Translations under genes and position numbers: made by a program | Assembly (NCBI RefSeq): GCF_029784155.1 | Contig: NC_073692.1 | Location: forward strand, 158,191,582 to 158,255,581 | Direction: 5' to 3' | Length of the DNA: 64,000 bases | From: Uranotaenia lowii | Taxonomy: Eukaryota; Arthropoda; Insecta; Diptera; Culicidae | In this document: piece by piece, positions 42,175-52,265 of the stretch | Layout of the letters: every line of letters begins with the position of its first letter | How positions within the stretch are numbered: position 1 is the stretch's first letter | Notes under the pieces: model-generated | The model's database searches: none | What the model saw: only the letters and a program-made list of their open reading frames with translations | Told to the model about the DNA's origin: nothing

Positions 42175-44832
42175 CTAATTATAGAGAGAACGAATCTCTG
42201 CGATGGAAGACTGCATCGATTTGCCTCTGAAGTTGGAGATGATTTTGTTGGCCATCTCTTCGATCGATTCAATGCCCGCAATCCGATGAAGATCTTCGGT
42301 GCTGTGCCAAGGTGGAAACCGCAAAATCATTTTCAGAACCTTGTTCTGAATCCTCTGGATGGCTTTTTTCCTCGTCGTGCAGCAGCTAGACCAAATCGGA
42401 ACTGCATACATTATCGCTGGTCGGAAAACCTGCTTATAAATAAGCATCTTATTCTTCAGGCACAGTCGGGATTTCCTGTTGATGAGAGAATAAAGAGATT
42501 TAGTGTATTTATTACATTTAGATTGAATATCTTCAATGTGATTTTTAAAAGTAAGATTCCGATCAAGTGTGAGTCCCAAGTACTTCACGTGATCAGACCA
42601 TTCTAATGAAACCCCATTAAAAGTAATGGAATGATTTTCATTAGGTTTTAAAAATTTAGCTCTTGGCTTATGGGGAAATAAAATAAGTTGAGTTTTGGAA
42701 GCGTTAGGAGAAATTTTCCACATTTTCAAGTAATTCAAAAAGGAATTTAAATATTGTTGCAATCTACTGCGTACCACCCGTAAATTTCGACCTTTGGCTG
42801 AAAGCAAAGTATCATCAGCAAATAATCTTCTACCTTTTCCTTCTGGTACTTCAGGAAGATCAGAAGTAAAAATATTGTATAAAATCGGCCCAAGTATACT
42901 ACCCTGAGGGACCCCAGCTCTAATGGGAGTCCTTTCAGAGCATGAATTTTGATAGCTTACTTGTAAGGTTCGGCTAGTCAAATAATTTTGAATAATTTTG
43001 GTGAGATATACAGGAAAATCAAATCGAGCTAATTTAGCTACTAAACCTTTGTGCCAAACACTGTCAAAAGCTTTTTCAATATCAAGAAGAGCAACACCAG
43101 TTGAATAACCTTCAGATTTGCTAGCGTTAATCATATTAGTTACACTCAAGAGTTGATGTGTAGTAGAATGTCCATGACGAAAACCAAATTGTTCATCAGG
43201 GAAAATAGAATTCTGATTAATGTGAATCATCATTCTATTCAAAATAACTCTCTCAAATAGTTTACTTAAAGAAGGAAGCAAACTAATTGGTCGATAACTT
43301 GAAGGCTCTGAAGCACTTTTACCAGGTTTCAAAATTGGAGTTACTTTGGCATTTTTCCATTTATTGGGAAAATAAGCCAAGTGAAAACATTTATTGAAGA
43401 TTTTAACTAAAAAATTTAAAGTGCTTTCAGGCAACTTTTTAATAAGAATATAGAAAATCCCATCTTCCCCCGGAGCTTTCATATTTTTAAATTTTTTGAA
43501 AATCAATTTAAGTTCATCAATATTTGTCTCACAGGAACTTTCAAATACATTTTGCTTAGAAAAAATATCACCAAATTCAAGGGAAATTTGAGCATCAATT
43601 GGACTAACAACGTTTAAATTAAAATCATGAGCAGACTCAAACTGTTGGGCTAATTTTTGAGCTTTTTCTGCGTTAGTTAAAAGAAGTTTATCCCCATCTT
43701 TCAAAGTAGGAATTGGCTTCTGGGGCTTTTTCAGAATTTTAGTTAATTTCCAAAACGGCTTTGAGTAGGGTTTTATGTCCTCTACTGCTTTAGCAAAATT
43801 TTCATTACGGATGAAATTTAAACGACGTTTGATCTCTTTTTGAAGGTCGCAATAAATAAATTTCAAATAAGGATCCCTAGTACGTTGATATTGGCGTCGA
43901 CGAATGTTTTTCAGTCGTATCAAAAACTGAAGATCATCATCAATTAAAGGTTGATTAAATTTATGTTTAACTTTGGGTATTGAAGCGGCTTTAGCATTGA
44001 CTATTGAAGTTGTCAAATTTTCTACAGCCAAATCAATATCTTCAATTGAATTCAGTGGAACGTTTACATCTAAATTACGTTCAATAAAATTCCTATATCG
44101 CTCCCAGTCAGCTTTTTGAAAGTTAAAAGTTGATTTTAAAGGGTTTTCAATGGGACTTTGGGATAAAGAGAAAGTTACTGGAAGGTGGTCTGAATCGAGG
44201 TCCGCATGAGTAACTAATTGACTACAATGCTCGCCTAAATCCGTTAGAACCAAATCAATTGTGGAAGGATTTCTAATCGAAGAAAAACAAGTATGCCCAT
44301 TAGGATATTCAACAGTATAATATCCAGCAGAGCAGTCATTAAATAAAATATTCCCATTTGAATTTGATGAAATATTATTCCAAGATCTGTGTTTTGCATT
44401 AAAGTCATCAATAATAAAAAATTTAGATTTGTTTCTGGTGAGTTTTTGTAAATCTCCCTTCAAAAAATTTTTCTGTTCACCGCTGCATTGAAAAGGCAAA
44501 TATGCGGCAATAATTATAATTTTCCCCATAGACGTTTCTAATTCAATTCCAATTGTTTCTAAGACTTTGGTATTGAAAGAAGGAAGAAGTCTAAATTTGA
44601 GACGACTATTGATGACAATAGCTACACCCCCACCTTGTCGATCAAGTCGATCATTTCGCAAAATTTTAAAGAAAGCATTGCTTTTCAAGTTATTGTCCGG
44701 CTTTAAAAAAGTTTCAGTGATGGCAGCAATATGTATGTTTTGAGTTTTCAAAAATAAAAAGAATTCATCTTGGTTAGCCAGCAAAGATCTAGCATTCCAA
44801 TTCATAATATTTAAACATCTATTTGGATCCAT
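42175..44832 (-). CDS. Jockey-type ORF2: endonuclease and reverse transcriptase
   Basis: This 885-residue frame is the complete enzymatic protein of the element. Residues about 1-230 are an apurinic/apyrimidinic-type endonuclease: MNWNARSLLANQ near the start, AAITETFLKP with the catalytic Glu, FIIDDFNAKHRSWNN near 143 (usually GDFN; here the Gly is Asp but the Asp-Phe-Asn is kept) and DSDHLPVTF near 214 with the catalytic His. The RT occupies about 450-740: KAPGEDGI, YRPISLLP, LLDIEKAFDSVWHKGL (motif A, near 588), GVPQGSILGPILYN (motif B) and LFADDTLLSAKG (motif C, FADD near 672). The C-terminal region with YAVPIW and IQNKVLKMILRFPPWHSTEDL is typical of Jockey elements. There is no RNase H. 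The start at 44832 overlaps the ORF1 end. It is fully open, so possibly functional. Confidence 0.93.
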   Translation of the reverse strand: MDPNRCLNIMNWNARSLLANQDEFFLFLKTQNIHIAAITETFLKPDNNLKSNAFFKILRNDRLDRQGGGVAIVINSRLKFRLLPSFNTKVLETIGIELETSMGKIIIIAAYLPFQCSGEQKNFLKGDLQKLTRNKSKFFIIDDFNAKHRSWNNISSNSNGNILFNDCSAGYYTVEYPNGHTCFSSIRNPSTIDLVLTDLGEHCSQLVTHADLDSDHLPVTFSLSQSPIENPLKSTFNFQKADWERYRNFIERNLDVNVPLNSIEDIDLAVENLTTSIVNAKAASIPKVKHKFNQPLIDDDLQFLIRLKNIRRRQYQRTRDPYLKFIYCDLQKEIKRRLNFIRNENFAKAVEDIKPYSKPFWKLTKILKKPQKPIPTLKDGDKLLLTNAEKAQKLAQQFESAHDFNLNVVSPIDAQISLEFGDIFSKQNVFESSCETNIDELKLIFKKFKNMKAPGEDGIFYILIKKLPESTLNFLVKIFNKCFHLAYFPNKWKNAKVTPILKPGKSASEPSSYRPISLLPSLSKLFERVILNRMMIHINQNSIFPDEQFGFRHGHSTTHQLLSVTNMINASKSEGYSTGVALLDIEKAFDSVWHKGLVAKLARFDFPVYLTKIIQNYLTSRTLQVSYQNSCSERTPIRAGVPQGSILGPILYNIFTSDLPEVPEGKGRRLFADDTLLSAKGRNLRVVRSRLQQYLNSFLNYLKMWKISPNASKTQLILFPHKPRAKFLKPNENHSITFNGVSLEWSDHVKYLGLTLDRNLTFKNHIEDIQSKCNKYTKSLYSLINRKSRLCLKNKMLIYKQVFRPAIMYAVPIWSSCCTTRKKAIQRIQNKVLKMILRFPPWHSTEDLHRIAGIESIEEMANKIISNFRGKSMQSSIAEIRSLYN

Positions 44833-46249
44833 GAGGGAATCGTAAAGTCATAATAATTTTGTTAGCATAATTAAAAGAAGTTTGGAAAGCTTCAAACATT
44901 GAATTTGCTTTCAACATAAGTTGCATCATTTCCATTAAATTTTGATGCAAAAATTTCAATTTTTCCTCAGTTATCTCACCCAAATCAACAAAATTGTTAG
45001 GATCAGAAAATGAAGGAGAAGAACAAGTATTTGAATTTAGGGGATTTTCCCAAGCCTTCGCATGAACGTTGAGACTTGGTTTTTTCCCATTTTTATTAGT
45101 TAAACCTGAAGAGGGAAACCCATTTTCAACCACCTCTGAGAACGATAAACAACGAGTCTGTGGCGCAGAATCAGCACAGGTAACATTAAAAACACTTCGG
45201 GTATTACCCAGCCGTGATTCCAATGTAGGCCGAGGCTGACCGCGAACAGGCAGGTTGTTTGCCGGCCCGACGTGTGAAGACGAAAAAGAGGAAGGAGGAG
45301 AAGAAACTTTTCTGGAAACTTTGGGATTTTTCCTAGAAGCAATAATTTTTGCCCTGATGGGACAGTCTAGCGAATTCGAGGAATGATTACCTGCGCAATT
45401 TGCACACTTGAAAAATTCTGTTTGTGGTTTATCACCACCAAAAAGGCATTTACATTTTTCATGATCGAATGAGCCGCAAAGCATGCATCTGGCATTCATT
45501 CTACAATTTTTAGTGCCATGACAAAAAGCTTGACAACGACGACATTGCGTAATATTTTGAAGGAAATTGGTTGAAGATTTTCGAAAAGGTTCGAATTTGA
45601 CTCGACAATGAAACATAAGACGAGCCTTTTCAAGAATTTGCAAATTATTAACTTGATCCTTTTTAAAATGGATCAAATAAAGCTCAGGAGCAAAACCAAC
45701 ACTACTGATATTATTCGTGTTGGTTCTTTTCCTCATTTGAATTACTTGAATCGGAGAAAAACCTAACAAAGAATTTAATTCAGTTGTGATCTCATCCGGT
45801 GTCTGATCGCCGGTGGGACCACGAAGTACAACTTTAAAAGGACGATCACTTCTTGTGTCGTAAGTAAAAAATTGATGTTTTTTATTATTCAAATAGTTTA
45901 AAATTTTTTGAAAATCATTAAAAGATTCCGCCAAAATACGAGCAGTTCCCCTTCGACCGATCTGAAAAGAAATCTTCACATCCTTGACGGAAGTGACGAT
46001 TTCTTTTCGAAAGGCATTGAAGTCAGGAATCGTGACCGTAATTGGTGGAACCTTTTCGTTTTTAAGAGTATAAGAAGAAGAAGGTTTCTTAGTACTCTTA
46101 TCAGAATTAAATATGAATATTTCCTCATCACCGATGTTATGAAGGACATCGAATGAATTGGAAATTTCAACTTTTTTGGGCGATGGACCTGAATTAGTTT
46201 CGGCAATTCGCTTTCTACCAGCTCTTGAGCCGGCCGATGACTTCCCCAT
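44819..46249 (-). CDS. Jockey-type ORF1 protein (nucleic-acid-binding, gag-like)
   Basis: ORF1 proteins of Jockey-group elements bind element RNA and form the ribonucleoprotein that is reverse transcribed. The Met at 46249 (MGKSSAGSRAGRKR, 476 residues) is preferred: the frame is open 18 codons further upstream, but that stretch is hydrophobic and reads like 5' UTR. A basic N-terminus is followed by a middle region with VVLRGPTGDQTPDEITTELN (residues about 135-160), as in PRE_C2HC-type domains. Three zinc knuckles lie at residues about 233-300: CRRCQAFCHGTKNC, CMLCGSFDHEKCKC and CANCAGNHSSNSLDC. The C-terminal ~170 residues are Ser/Pro-rich. The stop (44819-44821) lies just downstream of the ORF2 ATG, so the frames overlap by 14 nt and ORF2 is probably translated by reinitiation. 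Confidence 0.9.
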   Translation of the reverse strand: MGKSSAGSRAGRKRIAETNSGPSPKKVEISNSFDVLHNIGDEEIFIFNSDKSTKKPSSSYTLKNEKVPPITVTIPDFNAFRKEIVTSVKDVKISFQIGRRGTARILAESFNDFQKILNYLNNKKHQFFTYDTRSDRPFKVVLRGPTGDQTPDEITTELNSLLGFSPIQVIQMRKRTNTNNISSVGFAPELYLIHFKKDQVNNLQILEKARLMFHCRVKFEPFRKSSTNFLQNITQCRRCQAFCHGTKNCRMNARCMLCGSFDHEKCKCLFGGDKPQTEFFKCANCAGNHSSNSLDCPIRAKIIASRKNPKVSRKVSSPPSSFSSSHVGPANNLPVRGQPRPTLESRLGNTRSVFNVTCADSAPQTRCLSFSEVVENGFPSSGLTNKNGKKPSLNVHAKAWENPLNSNTCSSPSFSDPNNFVDLGEITEEKLKFLHQNLMEMMQLMLKANSMFEAFQTSFNYANKIIMTLRFPHGSK

Positions 46250-47329
46250 GCTGGAAAGAAAAGAGAAAATATGAATAAAAGAAAATGAAAATAATTTTAG
46301 CACTGAAAAGTGCTGATGGAAAAACAGGTAAGGAAAAAATAAATAATGTAAAAATGTTCCTGCAGGTACACAGCAACGATACGATGCTCCGGCGTACGTG
46401 TTGACGGCTCAACGGTACAGATGGAAGTGAATTTTTCCACATTATCATCAATATCTCAGTCTTAAGTTTGAATTTTTGAAAACTATTTTCTACGTTTGAA
46501 AGCCTTTTAACTGAGTATCAATTTGTCAAAATGTTGTTGGTATTCGAAATTTTTTCTGTTAGTAAACATGTAATGTTAAAATCTTAAAATATCTATTTTG
46601 TCCAAGGCTCGCAAACAAACAGCTCTCCTGATGATACCAAAACGCATTAAGAAGCAAACGGGTTGTTGAATGTGAAAGAAAAACTTTTTTTTCTTTTTAT
46701 AGATATAGTTATAGTTCTTTTTTTTTTAGAGTCATTCAATGATAAATTTTCGATATTTAAATAAGGACATTTTCCAAGAGTACATTGGAAGGATTGGAAA
46801 AATGGATAGGAACCCTATCAAATGTTTAGCTTTGAAAAATAAATGAAAATGGGAATAATGAGAAGGACTAGGGGAATGTGTAAAGGTTAAATTGCATTTA
46901 TTTTTTGAAAAAAAACTATCTAGCAAATGTTATAACTTTTGCCCCTAAATGTATGCAGCATCATTGTTCTTTTTTCGATTATAAATCTTTTTTCAAAAAA
47001 AAAGTTGAAAAGTAAGGTAAAATTGAAAAACTAGCACTTTTAAATATTATGAAGTTGTTTTGTATCCTTTATGATCAAGAAAACTCGTTAAAACCGTAAA
47101 AATAGAGACTGATCAATGTCACCCCAAAGCATCAAATTCTGAACAGAGACGAAATCGATTTTTAAATCTAATTTAAAATAGTCTAATAAATTTCCGCAAC
47201 CATGTTTTACGTTCATCGGAGTCCAGTACTGGTTTTTAAAATATGAAACATGACACATTCCCCTTAACAGAAAATATAATCGCAAAATATTGAAAAAAGT
47301 GATCAATCTTACCCCGGATTACGGTATGC

Positions 47330-49240
47330 ATTTTTTAAAGCAAAAAGGTAATGAGAGAAATTTTGTCTCCTTTTTATGAATGTATATCAAACTAACAGAG
47401 ATTATTGGAAAAAGTTCAAATAAATTCGATAGGGTAAATGTACCCAATCTTGGCCCCTAAGGCATGGTTGACTAGATTTCCCACGATTGTAGTCTTCCTG
47501 TAATGTGTACTTTCAAAAATCCTTCGACAAATATGATTGCTTACTAGCCTGAAATGCAGTAAAAATGTGTCCTTGCTTGAAAGCGGTTGATAATTTGAGA
47601 TAAACCTGATCAAACTTTTGATTGAAATGCTCCTTATTGTAGCCCCCGCGCCGTATTTTGGCCCTTTATGAGTTCCTTAAATTGGCCGTATCTAGGAAAA
47701 ACTTGCCTCACTAATACAACAACAATCCCCACGAATTCATTGAAAATATCCCGGAAGGAAGCACATCAATGTTCTGTATTGTTTTCAAAAAGTCGAAAGT
47801 ACGAAATGTCAATCAATTTTTTTTACTGATATTTGCCTGAAGAATTATAATCTTAAGTAAAAACGCTTTACTTGTTTGTTTTAGTTTTTGTGTGTTTATA
47901 GTTTCTATTATAAGTTCCAAACTATTGCATTGGTTAACATAAATATGTTCATTAATCAAGTAAGCAAACCGTTTGCTAAATCTTTAACATGCCATTATGA
48001 TAGATCTGTTACCATTGAAGTCAACAGGTTAACATACGATGGTAAATGTTCATATTTTTTTAATCCACTCCCATAAAAGGAGGACCGGAGCTAAAAATTA
48101 AGGCAGCGAAGGATTCTTTGAATCATAAATGTTTAAAATGTCGCCCTTAGGAATTTTCTGGCAATCGTTTGCGTACACCGGAATAGCAAAACAAGACAAA
48201 CTCGCGCTCACTCCAGCCAGCCTGATAGAAATAGATTGCATCTCACTCATTCGTTTGGAAACTATAGGCAATGGAAACGAACAGCAAATTCAAAAGCTGG
48301 GTGAAATTCAAGCTGCATCCCACTTGCACTCATGCAAAATCATCACCCAAACTCGGCAGCGCTTCTTTCGCATATTCCTTTCCTGCAAAGAACAAACGTC
48401 ATCACCTCCTGCTGATGCACAGTGATCTTTAATAAAAAACAAACTTGGTCGAAATATTATTTTTGATTTCACATTAAATTGCAAACAATAAAAATTCAAG
48501 TTCGTTACAACGTAGTATTTCAACATTGAAGTGCAATAAATTTTTAAATAAACATAATATTTAGAGTGTCATAATTTGAGCTTTATAACAATTCCTTTCA
48601 AAGCGACACATATGCAGCAAATGTTCATCTTCAATTCAAATGAAATTAAATCAAAATACATACGTTAAACCTCATTCCCAATTGTGGAGTTTTTCGGGTA
48701 TGGATATAGTAACTTCAACATTGAGATCCAAGATATCAATTCGGATTCGGATCCGGTAAATTAATTGATCGAGAGGTAACTTTTATTGAGAACAACAGTT
48801 CTCGAAATTTACCATAAAAGAGCAGCTCAAACTTTAGCATTATAATTCCTACTAAAATGCCAAATACGCTTCAGTCGGCTTGAGAGATAAATAAATTGAT
48901 TATAGTCCAAAATACATTCATCATATTTTTAATTTATTTCAATCATTCATTTTACTTTAGACCGGCTTTTCAATTTCCAGACCACTATGCACCGTCGGCC
49001 AACGAACGACCACCGGCTGCCGACTGCCTGTGATGTCGTTTTCACACATACATTCAAACTTCTATCTGTGGAATTGCATGCCAAGATAAGGCGAAAAATA
49101 TGTTTATATTTTCTTGAATTTTAGATGGAAATGTACGTTGTTTGGAGTAAGTTATAATTTTATATTTTTTGCCATGTTTTGCTGCAACCAACGGTAATTT
49201 TTAGTGATTTTAAGGAAGTGTGTTTTTAAAATCAATCTGA
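47330..49240. other. Intergenic, no gene seen; dispersed repeat near 48255-48385
   Basis: AT-rich. The left edge (TAGGGTAAATGTACCCAATC near 47430) loosely mirrors CATGCCAAGTTAAGGCTCACTACCCTA near 49480-49506, suggesting an old TIR element, too diverged to assign firmly. Confidence 0.35.
48255..48385. repeat. Hairpin-forming dispersed repeat, copy 2
   Basis: It shares with 34080-34240 the ordered words GGGTGAAATT, GCATCCCACTTGCACT, TGCAAAA, ATCACCCAAA and CAGCGCTTC, and keeps the TGGGTGA/TCACCCA inverted pair. Confidence 0.55.
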
Positions 49241-49241
49241 A

Positions 49242-49526
49242 GATGGCAGATGCACTAGCAAGGTAGGTTCATTTTAGATTTTTACCGAAGATTATAATTT
49301 TATTTGCAGTTTGTCATGCGAAAAAAAATTATTACGCAGTCATTTGGATTCAATTGTGGATAAATGCTATGCAGAATGTTGCCATATGCGGTTTCCTTTA
49401 ATGTTTTTTTTTTTCATTTTTAGGCGTATGTTTGACATGAAAATCACCAAAATGCATTTTGGCATGCCAAGATTAGGAGCATGCCAAGTTAAGGCTCACT
49501 ACCCTATGTCAGATGAAGGGATATGA
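49242..49526 (+). CDS. Doubtful small two-exon gene
   Basis: ATG at about 49242 opens MADALA, followed by AAG|GTAGGT (a good donor). About 45 bp later TTTATTTGCAG is a good acceptor, after which the frame continues as LSCEKKLLRSHLDSIVDKC and then YAECCHMR. It can read on to a stop at 49524-49526, but the distal part includes a TTTTTTTT tract and a repeat-like segment (GGCATGCC words), so the true 3' end is unclear; a second tiny intron ending TTTTTAG near 49422 is possible. No family recognised. It may equally be chance within a repeat. Confidence 0.2.
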
Positions 49527-49529
49527 AAT

Positions 49530-52265
49530 GTTTTAAAGCCTACAAGAATAAACCACTGACAACCTCTTTCGAAACATTTAGCATACATTCAATAAATTAT
49601 TTGGATGTGTCAAAAATTGTTTCTGGTATCAGAATTTCGAGCTGCAAACTCCATTTAGTAAATCATCAACAATTTTTTTTAACCGTTAATATTATCGACC
49701 AATAGTTGAGGAGCACCTCAAATTTGCCGAGCTCAGCCACTTGGTTCTGCTTTGGCACACTTGATATCCCCAATGGAAAACTTTCTGCCCGCATTTATTT
49801 TGCCTGCTATCTTCCGAAAAATTTCCCGGAAAACGAACGATTACCACCGATACTCATATTGATTTCTCCTTCCTCTCCTGTTGTGGGTGGAATTTCCTCG
49901 GACACTGAAGTCGCATCAGTGGTGTTGGTGGTACGAATTGGGAATATTGCTTCAGTCAGATCATCACACCCGGGGCCAATCCCCTCTTAGCCTGCGGGGG
50001 TAGATTAGCCAGAATTATTTCATTCAGTGCTAATACTGGCAGCTGCAAATAAAACCCCTTATCGCTTGGGGAGGGATTCTGCTGTTTTGGGTAAAAAAAA
50101 AAGGTGAGGTTGGAAATAATAAAGTTGATGAAAGTTCCGCACTGTTCTTGTTGGAAAAAGGGAAAGGAAAAAATTATAGCGGAGTTAGTAAGAGCTTAAT
50201 CAAGGTTTAGTTATTTTTCCCGTATTTCTTCCATTTTTTGGGGTCCTAGTAGCCCTACCCTAATTGAAATCAAAATCCAGCTATCAAAATGAAAAGAGGA
50301 TGGCTAATAAGAAAATCATCTTTAATGAACAACTGTCACGTACGAAATGGGAACATGGTTTTTGATGAATAAAATTTTCCGCCAAGGCTAATTGAAAAAT
50401 AGACCGAGCAGGAGCTTTCCATCGACGAGATACGTTCGCAGAACGAAAAACGGGCATTGATTTTCTGCCATCGACTAGGGAGACTAAATTTCTTCAAAAT
50501 TCAAGTGGTGTACCGCTGCTCGGATCACGTTCCAGTGAAATATGAATATAAAAGTTTTTAATTATCCTCGTGTTTCCGATAGCGATTGGCAAAACGGTAA
50601 AAAAAAACCTCCCGGTCCGTGATTTAATGAGTGTTCATTTGCTCATTAAATTTTAGCTCCGCTGGAAGTCATCATCACATAAGGTTGCTAATGAATGGCG
50701 GAATCTCCTTTCGGGCTTTTGGGTTTCCCAGCCTTTTGCTTCACCGGAAAACCCTCCCCGGAAACATAAGACGACAACGACGACGACGACGAAGACGACG
50801 GCGGGTAAAAAAACGGCTCGCTCAGAAGAATCAGCCCGGGAAAAGAAAAGCGATGACAGCGGGATACAATTTCGCACGTCATTAGCCATCAACTTGCCAA
50901 CAAAAACGAACTTGACGACCTCAGCCATCACCGAGAAAACTCAATTATGAGTGATTATTCCAATCTCTACTGGTTGGCTGCTCGAATGGAATGGTTATCA
51001 AAGAATGAATAAGAAGACGCTGCCTGTCGAGAACAGAATTCTTGAGCCTTCCTGACTTCCACGGTAATTTGAATAATATTCGCATAATATGCTGATGGAA
51101 GTTTTTGATGTTCAGTTTGGTGGTAGCAGCTATGCTAAATTCAATCGGAGATTTTATTATTCATGCTGAATAAAAAAACCAAGATAGAAAATGAAAACAC
51201 TTAAGAAGATGTAGAGGACAAAAGAAGAATGGTGAATTTTAGTTGGAAAAATGTTAAAGTTATGAGACACATATGTTTTAAAAACAAATGAAACAGAACT
51301 TTTGTGGCGGTTATTTATAACAACCGACATTTTTGAATATATCTATACGATTCCCTCAGTTTTCTGAGCAGGGATACATTTACAGCCGTGGCATTTGACT
51401 GGACTACCGACTTTCTCTGACCAACACTGCTAAGAACTTAATTGACGGAATTGTGCAGACCGGTTTAGCCTTCCGTAGTGGAACCTGGCCGGGAGAACTA
51501 CGCGCTGTCGTGCTTAGCTCGCTCACCAGCTGACTGACTGACTCGCGTACACGCTCGTGTGGGGTGACCAAGTGTCGGTTCAATCCATACACACATCCCC
51601 TTCCCATCCCAAACAAAATATTAAAAAAAAAAAACCTTGATAGCCAAAATATTTGTCGTTTGATATGCAACAAGCTTGACCATAGAGGGATCTCTAAGCA
51701 CAAGAAAATCTTGCAAGTACAATCTAAGATCACCAGCCAATTGAAATCTTAATGATCTTCTTAATCCTTGACGCCCGATCATTTTTTACAGTTTTGCATG
51801 ATAGTCTTTTGTTTAGCTTTAATACAACAATCTTTTAGTTTGTTTAATACATGGATGCGTTGATCTTTATAAGGGAAAAAAACATCAACTATTTGAAAGC
51901 TTTTGTTGCTATTGTGCCAAATTTTTCTTATGCAATTTATTTTAGATAAAATATACCATTTCAGGAAAGTTTGAAATCGTTTCTCGTGCCCAATTATAAT
52001 TTTCTATGCAAAGTACAATTATTCGCTCCCAAAGCATATTGTATTTATCAATTCAAATATCAGTCAGTAAGTTAATTTTTTAAATTTATTTACTACAAGC
52101 TGTCCTTTTAGCCCCTTCTATTGTAAACAAAAAAAAATGTTTAGGTTGATTCCCATTTTTTTCATTTCAAGAGACATTCTTAACTCGCTTTCCAATTTCG
52201 AGTTGTCCTATCGATTCACTCTATGATGTATTCATATCTCAAGATTTTCTAAAGATTCGTTTGAC
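49530..52265. other. Intergenic, some GC-richer islands, no gene supported
   Basis: Islands at about 49700-50000, 50680-50880 (with a CGA trinucleotide run at about 50772-50800) and 51400-51600 have overlapping frames on both strands and no domain. They could be regulatory or UTR DNA of a gene outside the window. Confidence 0.4.

Larger units (their letters stand above)
41923..46429 (-). mobile_element. Intact Juan/Jockey-like non-LTR retrotransposon with 12-bp target duplication
   Basis: On the minus strand the element runs from a 5' UTR (from 46429) through two overlapping open ORFs to an AATAAA (41945-41950) and a 13-base poly(A) (41923-41935). The 12-bp sequence AATTTTTCCACA is present directly outside both ends (41911-41922 and 46430-46441). 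All the hallmarks of a full-length recent insertion are here, and neither ORF has a stop or frameshift. Juan-type elements are well known in mosquitoes; the family assignment rests on ORF layout and protein appearance. Confidence 0.9.
41862..47324. mobile_element. TIR element split by the Juan-like insertion
   Basis: The left end TA|CCGTAAAACGGGGTAAC and right end GTTACCCC-like TTACCCCGGATTACGG|TA are imperfect inverted repeats of about 25 bp (shared ...GGGGTAA..TTGATCA). Without the 4.5-kb retrotransposon and one copy of its target duplication the element is about 0.94 kb, non-coding and MITE-like. The pairing is imperfect, so confidence is moderate. Confidence 0.5.

Noticed and set aside
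42286..42606. 106-codon plus-strand frame
   Set aside because: Antisense shadow of the Juan-like ORF2.
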